In this document: piece after piece, positions 1-7,739 of the stretch
How positions within the stretch are numbered: position 1 is the first letter of the stretch
How the letters are laid out: each line of letters begins with the position of its first letter
DNA from: Streptosporangium sp. NBC_01755
GTDB taxonomy: Bacteria > Actinomycetota > Actinomycetes > Streptosporangiales > Streptosporangiaceae
Assembly (NCBI RefSeq): GCF_035917995.1
Contig: NZ_CP109131.1
Coordinates: 4,836,001 to 4,900,000, forward strand
Length of the DNA: 64,000 nucleotides
Reading direction: 5' to 3'
Notes under the pieces: model-generated
The model's database searches: none
Told to the model about the DNA's origin: nothing
Seen by the model: the letters and a program-made list of their open reading frames with translations, nothing else
Translations under genes and position numbers: made by a program

Positions 1-1
1 G

Positions 2-1036
2 CGCCTGCGTCCGATGACGCTCGACACCCCGAAACCGTTGCTGCCCACGGCGGGAGTCCCCTTCCTCTCCCACCAACTCGCCCGCGCCAGGGCCTTCGGC
101 GTGCGGCGCATCGTGTTCGCCACCTCCTACCGCGCGGAGATGTTCTCCGAGGCGTTCGGGAACGGTGAGGCGTTCGGCCTCGAACTCGAATACATGACGG
201 AGGAGGTCCCGCTCGGCACCGGCGGGGCCATCCGCAATGCCGCCAAGGCGCTGACCTGCGGCCCGGACGATCCGGTGCTGGTGCTCAACGGCGACATCCT
301 GTCCGGTCACGACATCGGCGACCAGATCGCGACGCACGTCTCGCGGGGGGCGGCCCTCACCCTGCACCTGACCGAGGTGGACGACCCCTCGCGATTCGGC
401 TGCGTGCCGACCGACGACGACGGGAGGGTGACCGCCTTCCTGGAGAAGACCCCGAACCCGGTCACCAACCGGATCAACGCCGGATGCTACGTCTTCACCC
501 GTTCGGTGATCGACACGATCCCGGAGGGGCAGGTCGTCTCGGTCGAGCGCGAGACCTTCCCCGGCCTGATCGAGGACGGCGCCCTGGTGCTCGGCTACGC
601 CGACGCGTCCTACTGGCTCGACGTGGGCACGCCCGCCGCCTTCGTGAAGGGCTCCCGCGACCTGGTCCTCGGCCGGCTCGTCTCACCCGCGCTGCCAGGT
701 CCCACCGGCGACTTCCTCGCCCTGCCCGGTGCCATGATCTCGCCCGAGGCCGAGGTCTCCGGAGGTTCCGTGATCGGCGCCCGCGCGATCGTGGAGTCGG
801 GGGCGCAGGTCACCGGCAGCGTGCTCGGAGACGACTGCATCGTGCACTCGGGGGCGGTCGTGGTCGACTCGGTGGTCGGCATCGGCGCGCGCGTCGATTG
901 TGGAGCGGTCCTGCGAGACGTGGTCGTCGGCGACGGCGCCGTGGTCGGCCCCGGAAACGAACTGCTCGCGGGCAGCCGGGTCTGGCCCGGTGTCGTGCTC
1001 CCCGAGTCCGCGATCCGCTTCTCCAGCGACATCTGA
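2..1036 (+). CDS. manC: Mannose-1-phosphate guanylyltransferase (GDP-mannose pyrophosphorylase), 5' end outside window
   Basis: Cytoplasmic enzyme that joins mannose-1-phosphate and GTP to give GDP-mannose, the donor for mannosylated envelope glycans. The reading frame is open from base 2 and begins in the middle of the nucleotidyltransferase signature (RLRPMTLDTPKPLLP), whose glycine-rich start must lie upstream, so the ATG at 14 is internal and the gene is 5'-partial. The first ~225 visible residues form the sugar nucleotidyltransferase domain (LVLNGDIL, LGTGGAIRNA). The C-terminal ~110 residues are a left-handed beta-helix of hexapeptide repeats (VIGARAIVESGAQV and similar). The same gene (Rv3264c type) sits near fbiA/fbiB in mycobacteria. 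manB and the isomerase-like gene of the same pathway are at 25479-28118. ADP-glucose or dTDP-glucose pyrophosphorylase is possible but less likely from context. Confidence 0.88.
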   Translation, partial: RLRPMTLDTPKPLLPTAGVPFLSHQLARARAFGVRRIVFATSYRAEMFSEAFGNGEAFGLELEYMTEEVPLGTGGAIRNAAKALTCGPDDPVLVLNGDILSGHDIGDQIATHVSRGAALTLHLTEVDDPSRFGCVPTDDDGRVTAFLEKTPNPVTNRINAGCYVFTRSVIDTIPEGQVVSVERETFPGLIEDGALVLGYADASYWLDVGTPAAFVKGSRDLVLGRLVSPALPGPTGDFLALPGAMISPEAEVSGGSVIGARAIVESGAQVTGSVLGDDCIVHSGAVVVDSVVGIGARVDCGAVLRDVVVGDGAVVGPGNELLAGSRVWPGVVLPESAIRFSSDI

Positions 1037-1134
1037 CCTCACCGCGGCACGGCCGGCTCCTTCCGCCGCACCCGCCGTGCGGTGTACGGCGGGCCGGTCG
1101 CGTTCTGACACGGATTCGCACCCGGTGGGTTGAC

Positions 1135-1278
1135 GTGCTCGCTCTTCGCAGTGCTCGTTCTTCGTCGTGCTCGCTCTTCGCAGTGCTCGCTCTTCGTCGT
1201 GCTCGCTCTTCGCAGTGCTCGCTCTTCGTCGTGCTCGCTCTTCGCAGTGCTCGCTCTTCGTCGTGCTCGCTCTTCGCC
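1135..1278. repeat. Tandem array: nine copies of a 16-bp unit
   Basis: Nine head-to-tail copies of GTGCTCGCTCTTCGYM. The last two bases alternate CA, TC, CA, TC and so on, so the higher-order period is 32 bp; the final copy ends CC. Only one internal substitution is seen (a T in copy 2). The array lies in the ~250-bp gap between the manC stop and the convergent small gene at 1288-1488. It carries no convincing coding signal although it is open in several frames. Function unknown. Confidence 0.95.
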
Positions 1279-1287
1279 GGGGCCGGG

Positions 1288-1488
1288 TCAGCCGGCTGCC
1301 GGGGTCGGGCGGTGTGCGGCCACCCGCTCGCGGGCCGCGGGCACCCGCGCGTGGCCGGCGGTCGTGTCGAGCATCCCCTCGTCGGGGGAGGGTTCCCGGT
1401 GATGCCAGTCGAGGCTGTCGCGTGTGTCGGCGCCCACCAGCGGGGCGAGGATGGCGACGGCGACGAGGGCGAGAAGAAACCAGATCAT
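1288..1488 (-). CDS. Small single-pass membrane protein, unknown function
   Basis: 66-residue protein with an N-terminal hydrophobic helix (residues 2-20, WFLLALVAVAILAPLVGA), then a charged tail starting with DTRDSLDW and rich in Ala, Arg and His. The arrangement suggests an N-terminally anchored peptide with a short soluble domain. The ATG is preceded by CAGGAG six bases upstream, a good ribosome binding site, which supports it as a real gene despite its size. It converges on manC and points away from fbiC. No family is recognised with certainty, though actinobacterial genomes often carry such small proteins with this N-terminal pattern. Confidence 0.6.
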   Translation of the reverse strand: MIWFLLALVAVAILAPLVGADTRDSLDWHHREPSPDEGMLDTTAGHARVPAARERVAAHRPTPAAG

Positions 1489-1697
1489 TTTCGGCTCCTG
1501 AGGGTGGGATCCGAGGCGGGGTGCCCCGGAGAGAGGCCGGGGGCTCCTGCGGATGCGGGGGTTCCGGCTGATGCATCCAATTTATGTATATGCAAGCATT
1601 TATGTCCATCGAGATCTGCTTGACCGAACTGTTTAGCAGATCTGAATCGTTGGGCCACGGCAGGGCACCCGCTGCTCCGTGCGCCGCCGCCGCGCCG

Positions 1698-1703
1698 TAC
1701 TGT
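1698..1703 (+). promoter_or_regulatory. Candidate -10 element of a leaderless fbiC transcript
   Basis: TACTGT fits the actinobacterial TANNNT -10 consensus and lies exactly six bases before the A of the fbiC ATG at 1710. No Shine-Dalgarno sequence precedes that ATG. The simplest reading is that transcription starts at or next to the start codon. No clear -35 box was found. Confidence 0.45.
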
Positions 1704-1709
1704 GCCGTC

Positions 1710-4325
1710 ATGAGCGCCAACCCCACCGACAACGCGATGCGCCGGGCTCTGGCTAGGGCCCGCGACGGCAAAGCTCTCGATGTCGCCGAGGTCACAACCC
1801 TGTTGCACGCCCGGGACACGCATCTACAGACCCTCCTCGATCACGCCGGGAGGGTCAGGGACGCGGGCCTGGAGGCGGTCGGGCGGCAAGGGATCATCAC
1901 CTACAGCCGCAAGGTCTTCATCCCCCTGACGAGGCTCTGCCGGGACCGCTGCGGATACTGCACGTTCGCCACCGCCCCGCACAAGCTGGAGAGCATGTTC
2001 CTGAGCCCCGACGAGGTGCTGGAGATCGCCAGGCAGGGCGCGGCCATCGGGTGCAAGGAGGCCCTGTTCACCCTGGGGGACCGGCCGGAGGACCGCTGGC
2101 ACCAGGCCCGCGAGTGGCTGGACGCGCACGGCTACGACGACACGCTCTCCTACGTCCGTGCGATGGCCGTGCGGGTGCTTGAGGAGACAGGGCTGCTGCC
2201 GCACCTGAATCCGGGCGCCATGACCTGGCAGGACCTGCAGCGCCTCAAGCCGGTCGCGCCCTCCATGGGCATGATGCTGGAGACGACCTCGCGGCGGCTC
2301 TTCGAGGAGAAGGGGCAGCCGCACTACGGCTCGCCCGACAAGGACCCCGCCGTGCGGCTGCGCGTGCTGGAGGACGCCGGGCGGACGAACGTGCCGTTCA
2401 CCAGCGGCATCCTCATCGGCATCGGGGAGACGGTCGCCGACCGCGCCGAGTCGCTGTTCGCGCTGCGCAGGGTGGCGCGCGAGTACGGTGGCATCCAGGA
2501 GATCATCGTCCAGAACTTCCGCGCCAAGCCGGACACCGCGATGCGCGGCATGCCCGACGCCGACCTGCAGGAGCTGGCCGCCACCATCGCGGTGACCCGG
2601 CTGGTGCTGGGGCCGAAGATGAGGGTGCAGGCCCCGCCGAACCTGGTCGACTCCGAGTACGAGCTGATGATCAGGGCGGGCATCGACGACTGGGGCGGTG
2701 TCTCGCCGCTGACGCCCGACCACGTCAACCCCGAGCGTCCCTGGCCGCAGATCGACGACCTCGCCGCCCGCACCGCCGCCGCCGGGTTCACGCTGCGCGA
2801 GCGGCTGACCATCTATCCCGAGTTCGTGCTGGCGGGGGAGCCCTGGCTCGACCCCAGGCTCAACGCGCACGTGGCCGCCCTGGCGGACCCCGACACCGGC
2901 CTCGCCCGCGAGGACGCGGTCGTGACCGGCCGTCCCTGGCAGGAGCCCGACGGGGGCTTCGTCTCCCTGGGCCGCGTCGACCTGCACACGGCGGTCGACA
3001 CGGAGGGCCGTACCGCCGACCGCCGTGACGACTTCGACCACGTCTACGGAGACTGGGAGGCGCTGAAGGAGCGCCTGCCCGCAGCCGTGGGCGGCGGCGC
3101 CGTCAGGGGCGATGTGCGGGAGGCACTGCGGCAGGCCGAAAGCGACCCGGCGGGGCTGAGCGACGCACAGGCGCTCGTCCTCCTCGACCTCGCCGGAGAC
3201 CCGTCGGGCGCGGGCGCCGACGACGCCGCGCTGGACGAGCTCTGCCGGATCGCCGACGGCCTGCGCAGGGAGGCGGCCGGTGACGACGTCACCTACGTGG
3301 TGAACAGGAACATCAACTTCACGAACGTCTGCTACACGGGCTGCCGCTTCTGCGCCTTCGCGCAGCGCCGCACCGACGCCGACGCCTACACCCTCTCGCT
3401 GGAGCAGGTCGCCGACCGCGCCGGGGAGGGTTGGCAGGCAGGGGCGACCGAGGTGTGCATGCAGGGCGGCATCCACCCCGACCTGCCCGGCACCGCGTAC
3501 TTCGACATCGCCAGGGCGGTCAAGGCCAGGGTGCCCGAGATGCACGTCCACGCGTTCTCGCCGATGGAGGTCATCAACGGGGCCAGCCGCACCAACCTGT
3601 CCATCAAGGACTGGCTGGTCGCCGCCAGGGAGGCGGGTGTCGACTCGCTGCCGGGCACCGCGGCCGAGATCCTCGACGACGACGTCCGCTGGGTGCTGAC
3701 CAAGGGCAAGCTGCCCACCGCCGAGTGGGTCGAGGTCATCTCCACCGCGCACCGGGTCGGCATCCCGACGACCTCCACGATGATGTACGGCCACGTGGAC
3801 AACCACGCGCACTGGGTGCAGCACATCCGGCTGATCCGCCGCATCCAGGAGGAGACCGGTGGGTTCTCCGAGTTCGTGCTGCTGCCGTTCGTCCACCACA
3901 GCGCGCCCATCTACCTGGCGGGGATCGCCCGCCCGGGGCCGACGGCGCGGGAGAACCGGGCGGTGCACGCGCTGGCCCGGGTCCTGCTGCACGGCGCGAT
4001 CGCCAACATCCAGTGCTCCTGGGTGAAGCTCCAGGACGGTCTCTGCCGTGAGGTGCTCCTGGGCGGGGTCAACGACCTCGGCGGCACGCTGATGGAGGAG
4101 ACGATCAGCAGGATGGCCGGGTCGGAGAACGGCTCCTTCAAGACGATCAGCGAGATCGAGGCCATGGTCGCCCCGACCGGGCGGCCGGTCCGGCAGCGGA
4201 CCACCTCCTACGGCGTACCGGACGCCGGACGGCTGGCCGCGGCCAGGGCGAGCGACGGGGTCTGCCGGAGCGTCCGCCTCAACGCCCTTCCACTGCTCCC
4301 GCTGGAGGCGTCGACAAAAATGTAA
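1710..4325 (+). CDS. fbiC: FO synthase (7,8-didemethyl-8-hydroxy-5-deazariboflavin synthase), two radical-SAM domains
   Basis: 871-residue fusion of CofG and CofH that makes FO, the chromophore of coenzyme F420, from tyrosine and a ribitylaminouracil, using two SAM-dependent radical steps. Both iron-sulfur motifs are visible: C77-x3-C81-x2-C84 (CRDRCGYC) in the CofG half and C541-x3-C545-x2-C548 (CYTGCRFC) in the CofH half. Length agrees with the actinobacterial FbiC family (~850 residues). A longer frame opens at 1584, but its extra 42 residues look non-coding. The ATG at 1710 ([14 protein letters not shown]) matches the family start and has a -10 element placed for leaderless transcription. 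The partner genes fbiB and fbiA lie 9.6 kb downstream on the other strand, beyond an accessory island. Confidence 0.96.
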   Translation: MSANPTDNAMRRALARARDGKALDVAEVTTLLHARDTHLQTLLDHAGRVRDAGLEAVGRQGIITYSRKVFIPLTRLCRDRCGYCTFATAPHKLESMFLSPDEVLEIARQGAAIGCKEALFTLGDRPEDRWHQAREWLDAHGYDDTLSYVRAMAVRVLEETGLLPHLNPGAMTWQDLQRLKPVAPSMGMMLETTSRRLFEEKGQPHYGSPDKDPAVRLRVLEDAGRTNVPFTSGILIGIGETVADRAESLFALRRVAREYGGIQEIIVQNFRAKPDTAMRGMPDADLQELAATIAVTRLVLGPKMRVQAPPNLVDSEYELMIRAGIDDWGGVSPLTPDHVNPERPWPQIDDLAARTAAAGFTLRERLTIYPEFVLAGEPWLDPRLNAHVAALADPDTGLAREDAVVTGRPWQEPDGGFVSLGRVDLHTAVDTEGRTADRRDDFDHVYGDWEALKERLPAAVGGGAVRGDVREALRQAESDPAGLSDAQALVLLDLAGDPSGAGADDAALDELCRIADGLRREAAGDDVTYVVNRNINFTNVCYTGCRFCAFAQRRTDADAYTLSLEQVADRAGEGWQAGATEVCMQGGIHPDLPGTAYFDIARAVKARVPEMHVHAFSPMEVINGASRTNLSIKDWLVAAREAGVDSLPGTAAEILDDDVRWVLTKGKLPTAEWVEVISTAHRVGIPTTSTMMYGHVDNHAHWVQHIRLIRRIQEETGGFSEFVLLPFVHHSAPIYLAGIARPGPTARENRAVHALARVLLHGAIANIQCSWVKLQDGLCREVLLGGVNDLGGTLMEETISRMAGSENGSFKTISEIEAMVAPTGRPVRQRTTSYGVPDAGRLAAARASDGVCRSVRLNALPLLPLEASTKM

Positions 4326-4362
4326 CGAGTTCTATAGTTGCTTGCCTTCCGTGAGGGGTTCG

Positions 4363-4391
4363 TTGACACAGTCGTCTTTCTCCTCTAGCGA
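4363..4391 (+). promoter_or_regulatory. Possible sigma-70-type promoter
   Basis: TTGACA (4363-4368) is followed after 17 bases by TAGCGA (4386-4391). The -35 box is perfect and the -10 weak. It would start transcription just before the GTG at 4403. Confidence 0.3.
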
Positions 4392-4402
4392 GAGGTCTCC
4401 GC

Positions 4403-4933
4403 GTGCCCTCCTCCGGTCGACACCGTGTGGCCGTCGGCGCTGAGCGGCGTCGGCGTCAGGTTCTGCTGCGTCTGTCGCCGGCGGTGGTCGCGATGGCGGT
4501 CGCCCCGGCGGGAGGCGCCGTCCTGGTGCTCGACCAGGCGGGGGGTTCGTGCTCGACCCGCGACCCGGTGCGCCTCGGCCCGATCACCGAACCCGACGGC
4601 GGCCAGGTCATCCGGCGCAGCCGCCTGGAGGAGCTGACCCAGACCCTGCGCGCCGACCCGAAGGAGCCCGGCGCCCAGAGGAGATCATCGACGTCTTCCT
4701 CTCCGCCCTGGCCCGCCGCCTCTGTCACCCCACCTGTGCCAAGGCCCCGTAACCAGCTGTCGCCGGGTGGCGGACGGTTGCTCCGGCCGGAGGTCTGGAT
4801 CGTTCCGGCGAGGAGATCGGAGAGGGTGCCTGGAGTTTCGGTAGTCATTGACTTACTCTTGGTGACGAAATCCTGCTTCTCTTCAGGTAGGAGTACATCG
4901 GTCAACGACCCTGGCCCAAAGGCCAGGGCTTGA
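4403..4933 (+). pseudogene. Unrecognised open frame, probably a decayed gene remnant
   Basis: A GTG at 4403 follows GAGAGG at a suitable distance and opens a 176-codon frame. Residues ~20-50 contain a hydrophobic stretch (LLRLSPAVVAMAVAPAGGAV), then a hydrophilic part (ITEPDGGQVIRRSRLEELTQ). After about 4670 the frame loses protein-like character (runs of Ser and Pro), while the +1-shifted frame continues more plausibly (EEIIDVFLSALARRLCHP). This suggests a frameshifted exported-protein gene. The last ~30 bases run into the hairpin at the left side of the IscB element. No family recognised; it could also be fully non-coding. Confidence 0.3.
4909..4928. repeat. Left hairpin of the IscB element
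   Basis: Perfect 8-bp inverted repeat CCCTGGCC/GGCCAGGG with a CAAA loop. It sits upstream of the omega-RNA region and mirrors the hairpin at 5609-5628 downstream of the IscB frame. Confidence 0.7.
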
Positions 4934-4989
4934 GGTGCCACACCGCGCACTGATAGCCCCGCGTTGACCAGCCCAAGTCGATCGTCTTG

Positions 4990-5251
4990 AAGGAGGTGCA
5001 TTCGATTGACTACGTTTCACGTAGGTCAGCAGACCCACCAGTCCGTGCTTCCTCAGCGGGCTGCTCTGGAATCCGCGTCAGCAGACACGCCCGAGGGTGG
5101 GCACGAAACGGGACGCGGACACCGCTTCAGCGCGGTAACCGGCGTGGAACCTGGGCGAGGGGAGACCACGGCAGACGGCACCCGTCTGCCGCGGCGTCAC
5201 CCTGAAGACACTGCGGTGTCCGAGGGAGCGAACCGTGAGGTTCACCCGGTC
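4990..5251 (+). ncRNA. HEARO / omega-RNA leader of the IscB locus (approximate ends)
   Basis: The ~250 bases before the IscB frame look like the HEARO class (HNH-endonuclease-associated RNA and ORF), now known as the omega-RNA that guides IscB. Support: the position directly abutting the N-terminal PLMP/RRXRR domain, a high density of short inverted repeats (for example GACTACG/CGTAGGTC at 5008-5027), and conserved-looking blocks such as CAGCAGACCCACCAGTCCGT and ACACCGCTTCAGCGCGGT. In known systems the guide is the segment 5' of the scaffold. Here the scaffold probably starts near 5025, so the guide would be just upstream. The stretch is also open in frame with IscB from a TTG at 5006 preceded by AAGGAGG, which may be chance. 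Recognition is from memory of the family, not from a covariance search. Confidence 0.65.
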
Positions 5252-5650
5252 GTGTTCGTCCTGGACGCCCGCGGCCACCCGCTCGACCCCTGCCACCCCG
5301 CCCGCGCCCGCCGTCTGCTGGCGGCCGGTAGGGCGGTGGTGGTCCGCCACACCCCGTTCGTCATCCGGCTGCGCGACCGCGTGGCCGCCGACTCCACCGG
5401 CGACCTGGTCCGCGCGACCGTCCCGACCGGCAAGAAGGCCGGAGTCCACACCGGACGGGTCGCGGTCCGCACCACCGGAAGCTTCAACATCACCACCCGG
5501 CACGGCACCGTGCAGGGCATCGGCCACCGCCACGTCCGCCTGCTCCAACGAGCCGATGGCTACGGCTACACCACCCATCCGGAAGCGCGGCACCGTGCCG
5601 CGTTTCCTCCCCCGCCTGAAGGCGGGGGTATCCACGCTGGAGGTATCTGA
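5252..5650 (+). pseudogene. IscB-derived mini-protein: PLMP (RRXRR) domain fused directly to the IscB C-terminal domain
   Basis: 132 residues from the GTG at 5252. The N-terminus (MFVLDARGHPLDPCHPARAR to HTPFVIRLRDR) is the PLMP/RRXRR domain that opens IscB and Cas9-ancestor proteins. After RDRVAADS, where full IscB would continue into RuvC-I, the chain passes straight to TGDLVRATVPTGKKAGVHTG and QGIGHRHVRLLQRADGYGY, which resemble the C-terminal domain of IscB. Roughly 300 residues holding RuvC I-III, the bridge helix and HNH are therefore missing, with the frame kept. It cannot cut DNA by the known mechanism. It may be a simple deletion remnant or a retained RNA/DNA-binding derivative. The stop (TGA 5648-5650) shares its last base with the next ATG. 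Confidence 0.75.
5609..5628. repeat. Right hairpin of the IscB element
   Basis: CCCCCGCC-TGAA-GGCGGGGG, an 8-bp perfect stem with a TGAA tetraloop near the 3' end of the IscB-derived frame. Comparable hairpins end many IS200/IS605-type elements. Confidence 0.7.
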
Positions 5651-5724
5651 TGGAAAGTGCCGACGGTCGGATCATGGCGCTCATCGTGATCGCAATGATC
5701 GTGTTCGCCGTCTCACAGCTCTGA
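5650..5724 (+). CDS. 24-residue hydrophobic peptide, truncated relative of the next gene
   Basis: The ATG at 5650 overlaps the TGA of the IscB-derived frame by one base and has GGAGG seven bases upstream. The 24-residue product (MESADGRIMALIVIAMIVFA, ending VSQL) is one short transmembrane helix. It closely resembles the first 24 residues of the protein at 5782 (MDSSNGRILTLVVVAAIVFA), so the two genes look like a tandem duplication in which this copy is cut short. Alternatively it is a functional membrane micro-protein. Function unknown. Confidence 0.5.
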   Translation: MESADGRIMALIVIAMIVFAVSQL

Positions 5725-5781
5725 CAGCCCCCGTATGCCGGCAGTGATGAGGACCCTGCTTCCCCCCGGTAGGAGTGCGAC

Positions 5782-6036
5782 GTGGACAGCTCGAACGGCC
5801 GGATCCTGACCCTTGTCGTAGTGGCCGCGATCGTGTTCGCCGTCGGACGGCTTTTCCAGCGGACGATGGACACCTGGGCGGGATGGGGCAACGCGATCAA
5901 AGCGGCCGCCGAGGCCGCATCGAAGATCCCTGACGCCAAGTCGGCGGCCTGGAAGGCGGTCCGCCGCATGATCGGGGTTGGCCTGATAGCACTGATCGTG
6001 CTCGCGGCGGCCGTGAACGTGATCCGCTACGGCTGA
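5782..6036 (+). CDS. Small protein with two membrane helices, unknown function
   Basis: 84 residues from a GTG preceded by TAGGAG at a good distance. Hydrophobic helices lie at residues ~8-24 and ~63-82, separated by an amphipathic, Ala/Lys-rich stretch (AIKAAAEAASKIPDAKSAAW). Its N-terminus matches the 24-residue peptide encoded 57 bases upstream. No known family recognised. It could be an accessory peptide linked to the neighbouring island genes, but nothing in the sequence assigns a role. Confidence 0.6.
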   Translation: MDSSNGRILTLVVVAAIVFAVGRLFQRTMDTWAGWGNAIKAAAEAASKIPDAKSAAWKAVRRMIGVGLIALIVLAAAVNVIRYG

Positions 6037-6214
6037 GCCGCCGAATCCCAGGTTGGGCCCCGGAGCCTTGCGGTGACCGGAACCGGTGTCGGCTCCTGTG
6101 ATGGCCGGGCGCCTGGTCGCACCGACAAGGCCCCTGATCGCTCCCCCTCTTCGCGCTGCGCGGCATGGGGGATCGGTGTCGCGGGAATGCGCCTGTGAGC
6201 GGGGAGAAGTGGAG

Positions 6215-6275
6215 CCCTCGGTAGGGCGTGGTCGATCGGGTGTGACCGTCCTGTGGGAAGGAGCCCTACCGAGGG
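6215..6275. terminator. 13-bp inverted repeat between convergent genes
   Basis: CCCTCGGTAGGGC (6215-6227) pairs perfectly with GCCCTACCGAGGG (6263-6275) across a 35-base loop. It lies just before the end of the minus-strand gene at 6280 and downstream of the plus-strand gene ending at 6036, so it may end transcription from both sides. There is no T tract. Confidence 0.4.
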
Positions 6276-6279
6276 GGTC

Positions 6280-7008
6280 TCAACCGGTCTTGCTCGCCAG
6301 GCGCGGCGCGGGCTGGAGGTCGTGAAGACGGACGATCAACTGGGTGGCGAGGACCCTGCGCAGCAGGGCGGTCTCGTCCAGGCCGACGAAGACGTTGTGC
6401 CGTTCTGTGTGAATCGCCGTTCTGTCGGGGCCGGGACGGAAGACGTCGGCCAGGATTGCGGCGGGCTCGCTGCGGGCCACCGTGGCGACGGCGGAGGACT
6501 TGCGGAGTTGCGGGCAGGTGGCGAGCGCCTCGGGAATGCAGTCCCGGCAGGTCGCGGGGGCGCTGGTGTAGCCGCTGCCCTCAACCCCTCGGATCGCGCG
6601 GAATGCGGTGGCGGTGATGATCCAGGGGATACGCCCGGTCTCCGGGTCGGTCGCCTCCTGGCCGCAGAGCTGGCAGAGGGCGCGTTCCATGCATCGCCAC
6701 TGGCGGGCGGTGTTGAGCATCCGCCACAGCGGTGCACCCTGACGGTTGTCCAGAATGCGAGCGCGCAGCACCCCGTTGTCGGCCCGGTCTCCAGGGCGTG
6801 GGGTGACGTAGGTGAGTCGTGGAGTGGTGAACGGCCTGCGTACGAACAGCAGGGGGTGTGGCAGCGCCTCGTCGGCATGTGCGATGACGTACGGGACGCG
6901 AAGCCGCGTCGTCACCTCGTTCTTTCCTCCAGGCGAGCCGTCAGAGGCTGCCTCGCCCGGCCCGCTCTTTCCCCGGACCTGCTCGTGAGGGCCGGTCGCA
7001 CCGGTCAT
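6280..7008 (-). CDS. Hypothetical protein with two CxxC zinc-binding pairs
   Basis: 242 residues. The first ~35 residues are low-complexity and probably disordered. The core contains C112-x2-C115 (CQLCGQE) and C154-x2-C157 (CRDC), with C106 and C165 nearby, a pattern expected of a structural zinc site resembling HNH-like or treble-clef folds. No catalytic His-Asn-His triplet is clear, so no nuclease call is made. The ATG overlaps the stop of the upstream gene (7005-7379) by four bases (ATGA), so the two are translationally coupled. A GTG 30 codons further in, with GGAGG upstream, is an alternative start. The pair is divergent from the XRE/DUF397 genes. Function unknown. Confidence 0.65.
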   Translation of the reverse strand: MTGATGPHEQVRGKSGPGEAASDGSPGGKNEVTTRLRVPYVIAHADEALPHPLLFVRRPFTTPRLTYVTPRPGDRADNGVLRARILDNRQGAPLWRMLNTARQWRCMERALCQLCGQEATDPETGRIPWIITATAFRAIRGVEGSGYTSAPATCRDCIPEALATCPQLRKSSAVATVARSEPAAILADVFRPGPDRTAIHTERHNVFVGLDETALLRRVLATQLIVRLHDLQPAPRLASKTG

Positions 7009-7379
7009 GGCCTTCCTTCGGGATGGGCCGACAGGATCAGCTGCGCCACCTTCTCGGGCCGCTCCCTCCTGATGTTCCGGAGACCGGGAACGTTGGGAAG
7101 GGACACCAGATAGCCGCCGGGACGCGGCCCTATGGTCACCGACGCGACCGCTCGCCCACCCTCATCGCAGGCCACCAACTCGGGGGCATACCGGGTGCGC
7201 TGTCCCAAGGGCCATGGCTTCCCGCCCTCGGACAGCTTCAAGCCGATCGTGTGCACGGCGTAGGAATGAACTCCCTTCGCCTTCAGCAGCTTCTGCACGA
7301 CAGCCAGTGCCCTGTCGTGGTTCTCCGCCGTCGCGTCGGTCACGGCGGTTTTTTGATCCGTTCCCCTTGCGGGGACCAT
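7005..7379 (-). CDS. Hypothetical protein, first gene of a coupled two-gene unit
   Basis: 124 residues from an ATG preceded by AGGAAAG; a longer frame to 7430 lacks a comparable ribosome site. The visible core (ALAVVQKLLKAKGVHSYAVH, then RYAPELVACDEGGRAVASV and GYLVSLPNVPGLRNIRRERP) looks like a compact alpha/beta protein without signal peptide or membrane helix. It ends with an ATGA overlap onto the zinc-site protein at 6280-7008, implying joint expression. No family is recognised. Its place opposite an XRE/DUF397 regulator pair could hint at a regulator-controlled accessory unit, but that is inference only. Confidence 0.6.
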   Translation of the reverse strand: MVPARGTDQKTAVTDATAENHDRALAVVQKLLKAKGVHSYAVHTIGLKLSEGGKPWPLGQRTRYAPELVACDEGGRAVASVTIGPRPGGYLVSLPNVPGLRNIRRERPEKVAQLILSAHPEGRP

Positions 7380-7739
7380 TGCTCTTTCCTGTCTGGTGGT
7401 CACTTTCCCTGCCCTTTCTGTCCTCCACATTGAGCCGGTGAATTGCGACGTCGTCGCGGGGTTTCAGAACGCCGGCCTCAGTCGGCTTTGATTCTGAATA
7501 AGCGCATCGCCGCACCTGTCCTCTATGTCCGATAAACGGCTTACAGGTGCCGCATCGGCAGTAGATTTCGGTGTGGGACGAGACTTATGGCGTCCGCCGA
7601 TTTCTCGCTTCCCCTTCATAGCTTGCTGCTTGGGGAGTACTTTGTGGGAAAACTCGAAAGGGCAATCGCCCTGCAAGCTGTGCTTTAGATGTCTGACGGA
7701 TGTGTTGGATGTCGCCGGATACCCCACCGGGAGGTAGCT
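7380..7739. other. 360-bp divergent intergenic region
   Basis: Lies between the divergent unknown pair (minus strand) and the XRE regulator (plus strand), so it should hold both promoters. It is noticeably more A+T-rich than its surroundings (for example GCTTTGATTCTGAATAAGCG). No clear -35/-10 pair, operator palindrome or small gene was identified. A GGGAGG ribosome site for the regulator ends it (7729-7734). Confidence 0.4.

Larger units (their letters stand above)
4905..5640 (+). mobile_element. Miniature IscB (IS200/IS605-like) element without transposase
   Basis: The segment carries an omega-RNA/HEARO-like leader followed by an internally deleted IscB reading frame, bracketed by two perfect 8-bp-stem hairpins. 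The left one is CCCTGGCC-CAAA-GGCCAGGG at 4909-4928, the right one CCCCCGCC-TGAA-GGCGGGGG at 5609-5628. Hairpins near the ends are usual for IS200/IS605-type elements, which move as single strands. No tnpA (Y1 transposase) is present, so any movement would need one elsewhere. Exact ends cannot be set from the sequence alone. Confidence 0.6.

Noticed and set aside
683-1819. Long minus-strand open frame across the manC end, repeat array and fbiC start
   Set aside because: It is the antisense of real genes and of the 16-bp array, with runs of Arg/Ala and no domain; high GC keeps such frames open.
1824-3992. 722-codon minus-strand frame opposite fbiC
   Set aside because: Shadow of the fbiC codon pattern; composition is unlike a protein and fbiC is unmistakable on the other strand.
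4456-5001. Minus-strand frame including MTTETPGTLSDLLAGTIQTS as a peptide gene
   Set aside because: Only a weak ribosome site, overlap with the left hairpin and omega-RNA region, and no continuing protein-like sequence.
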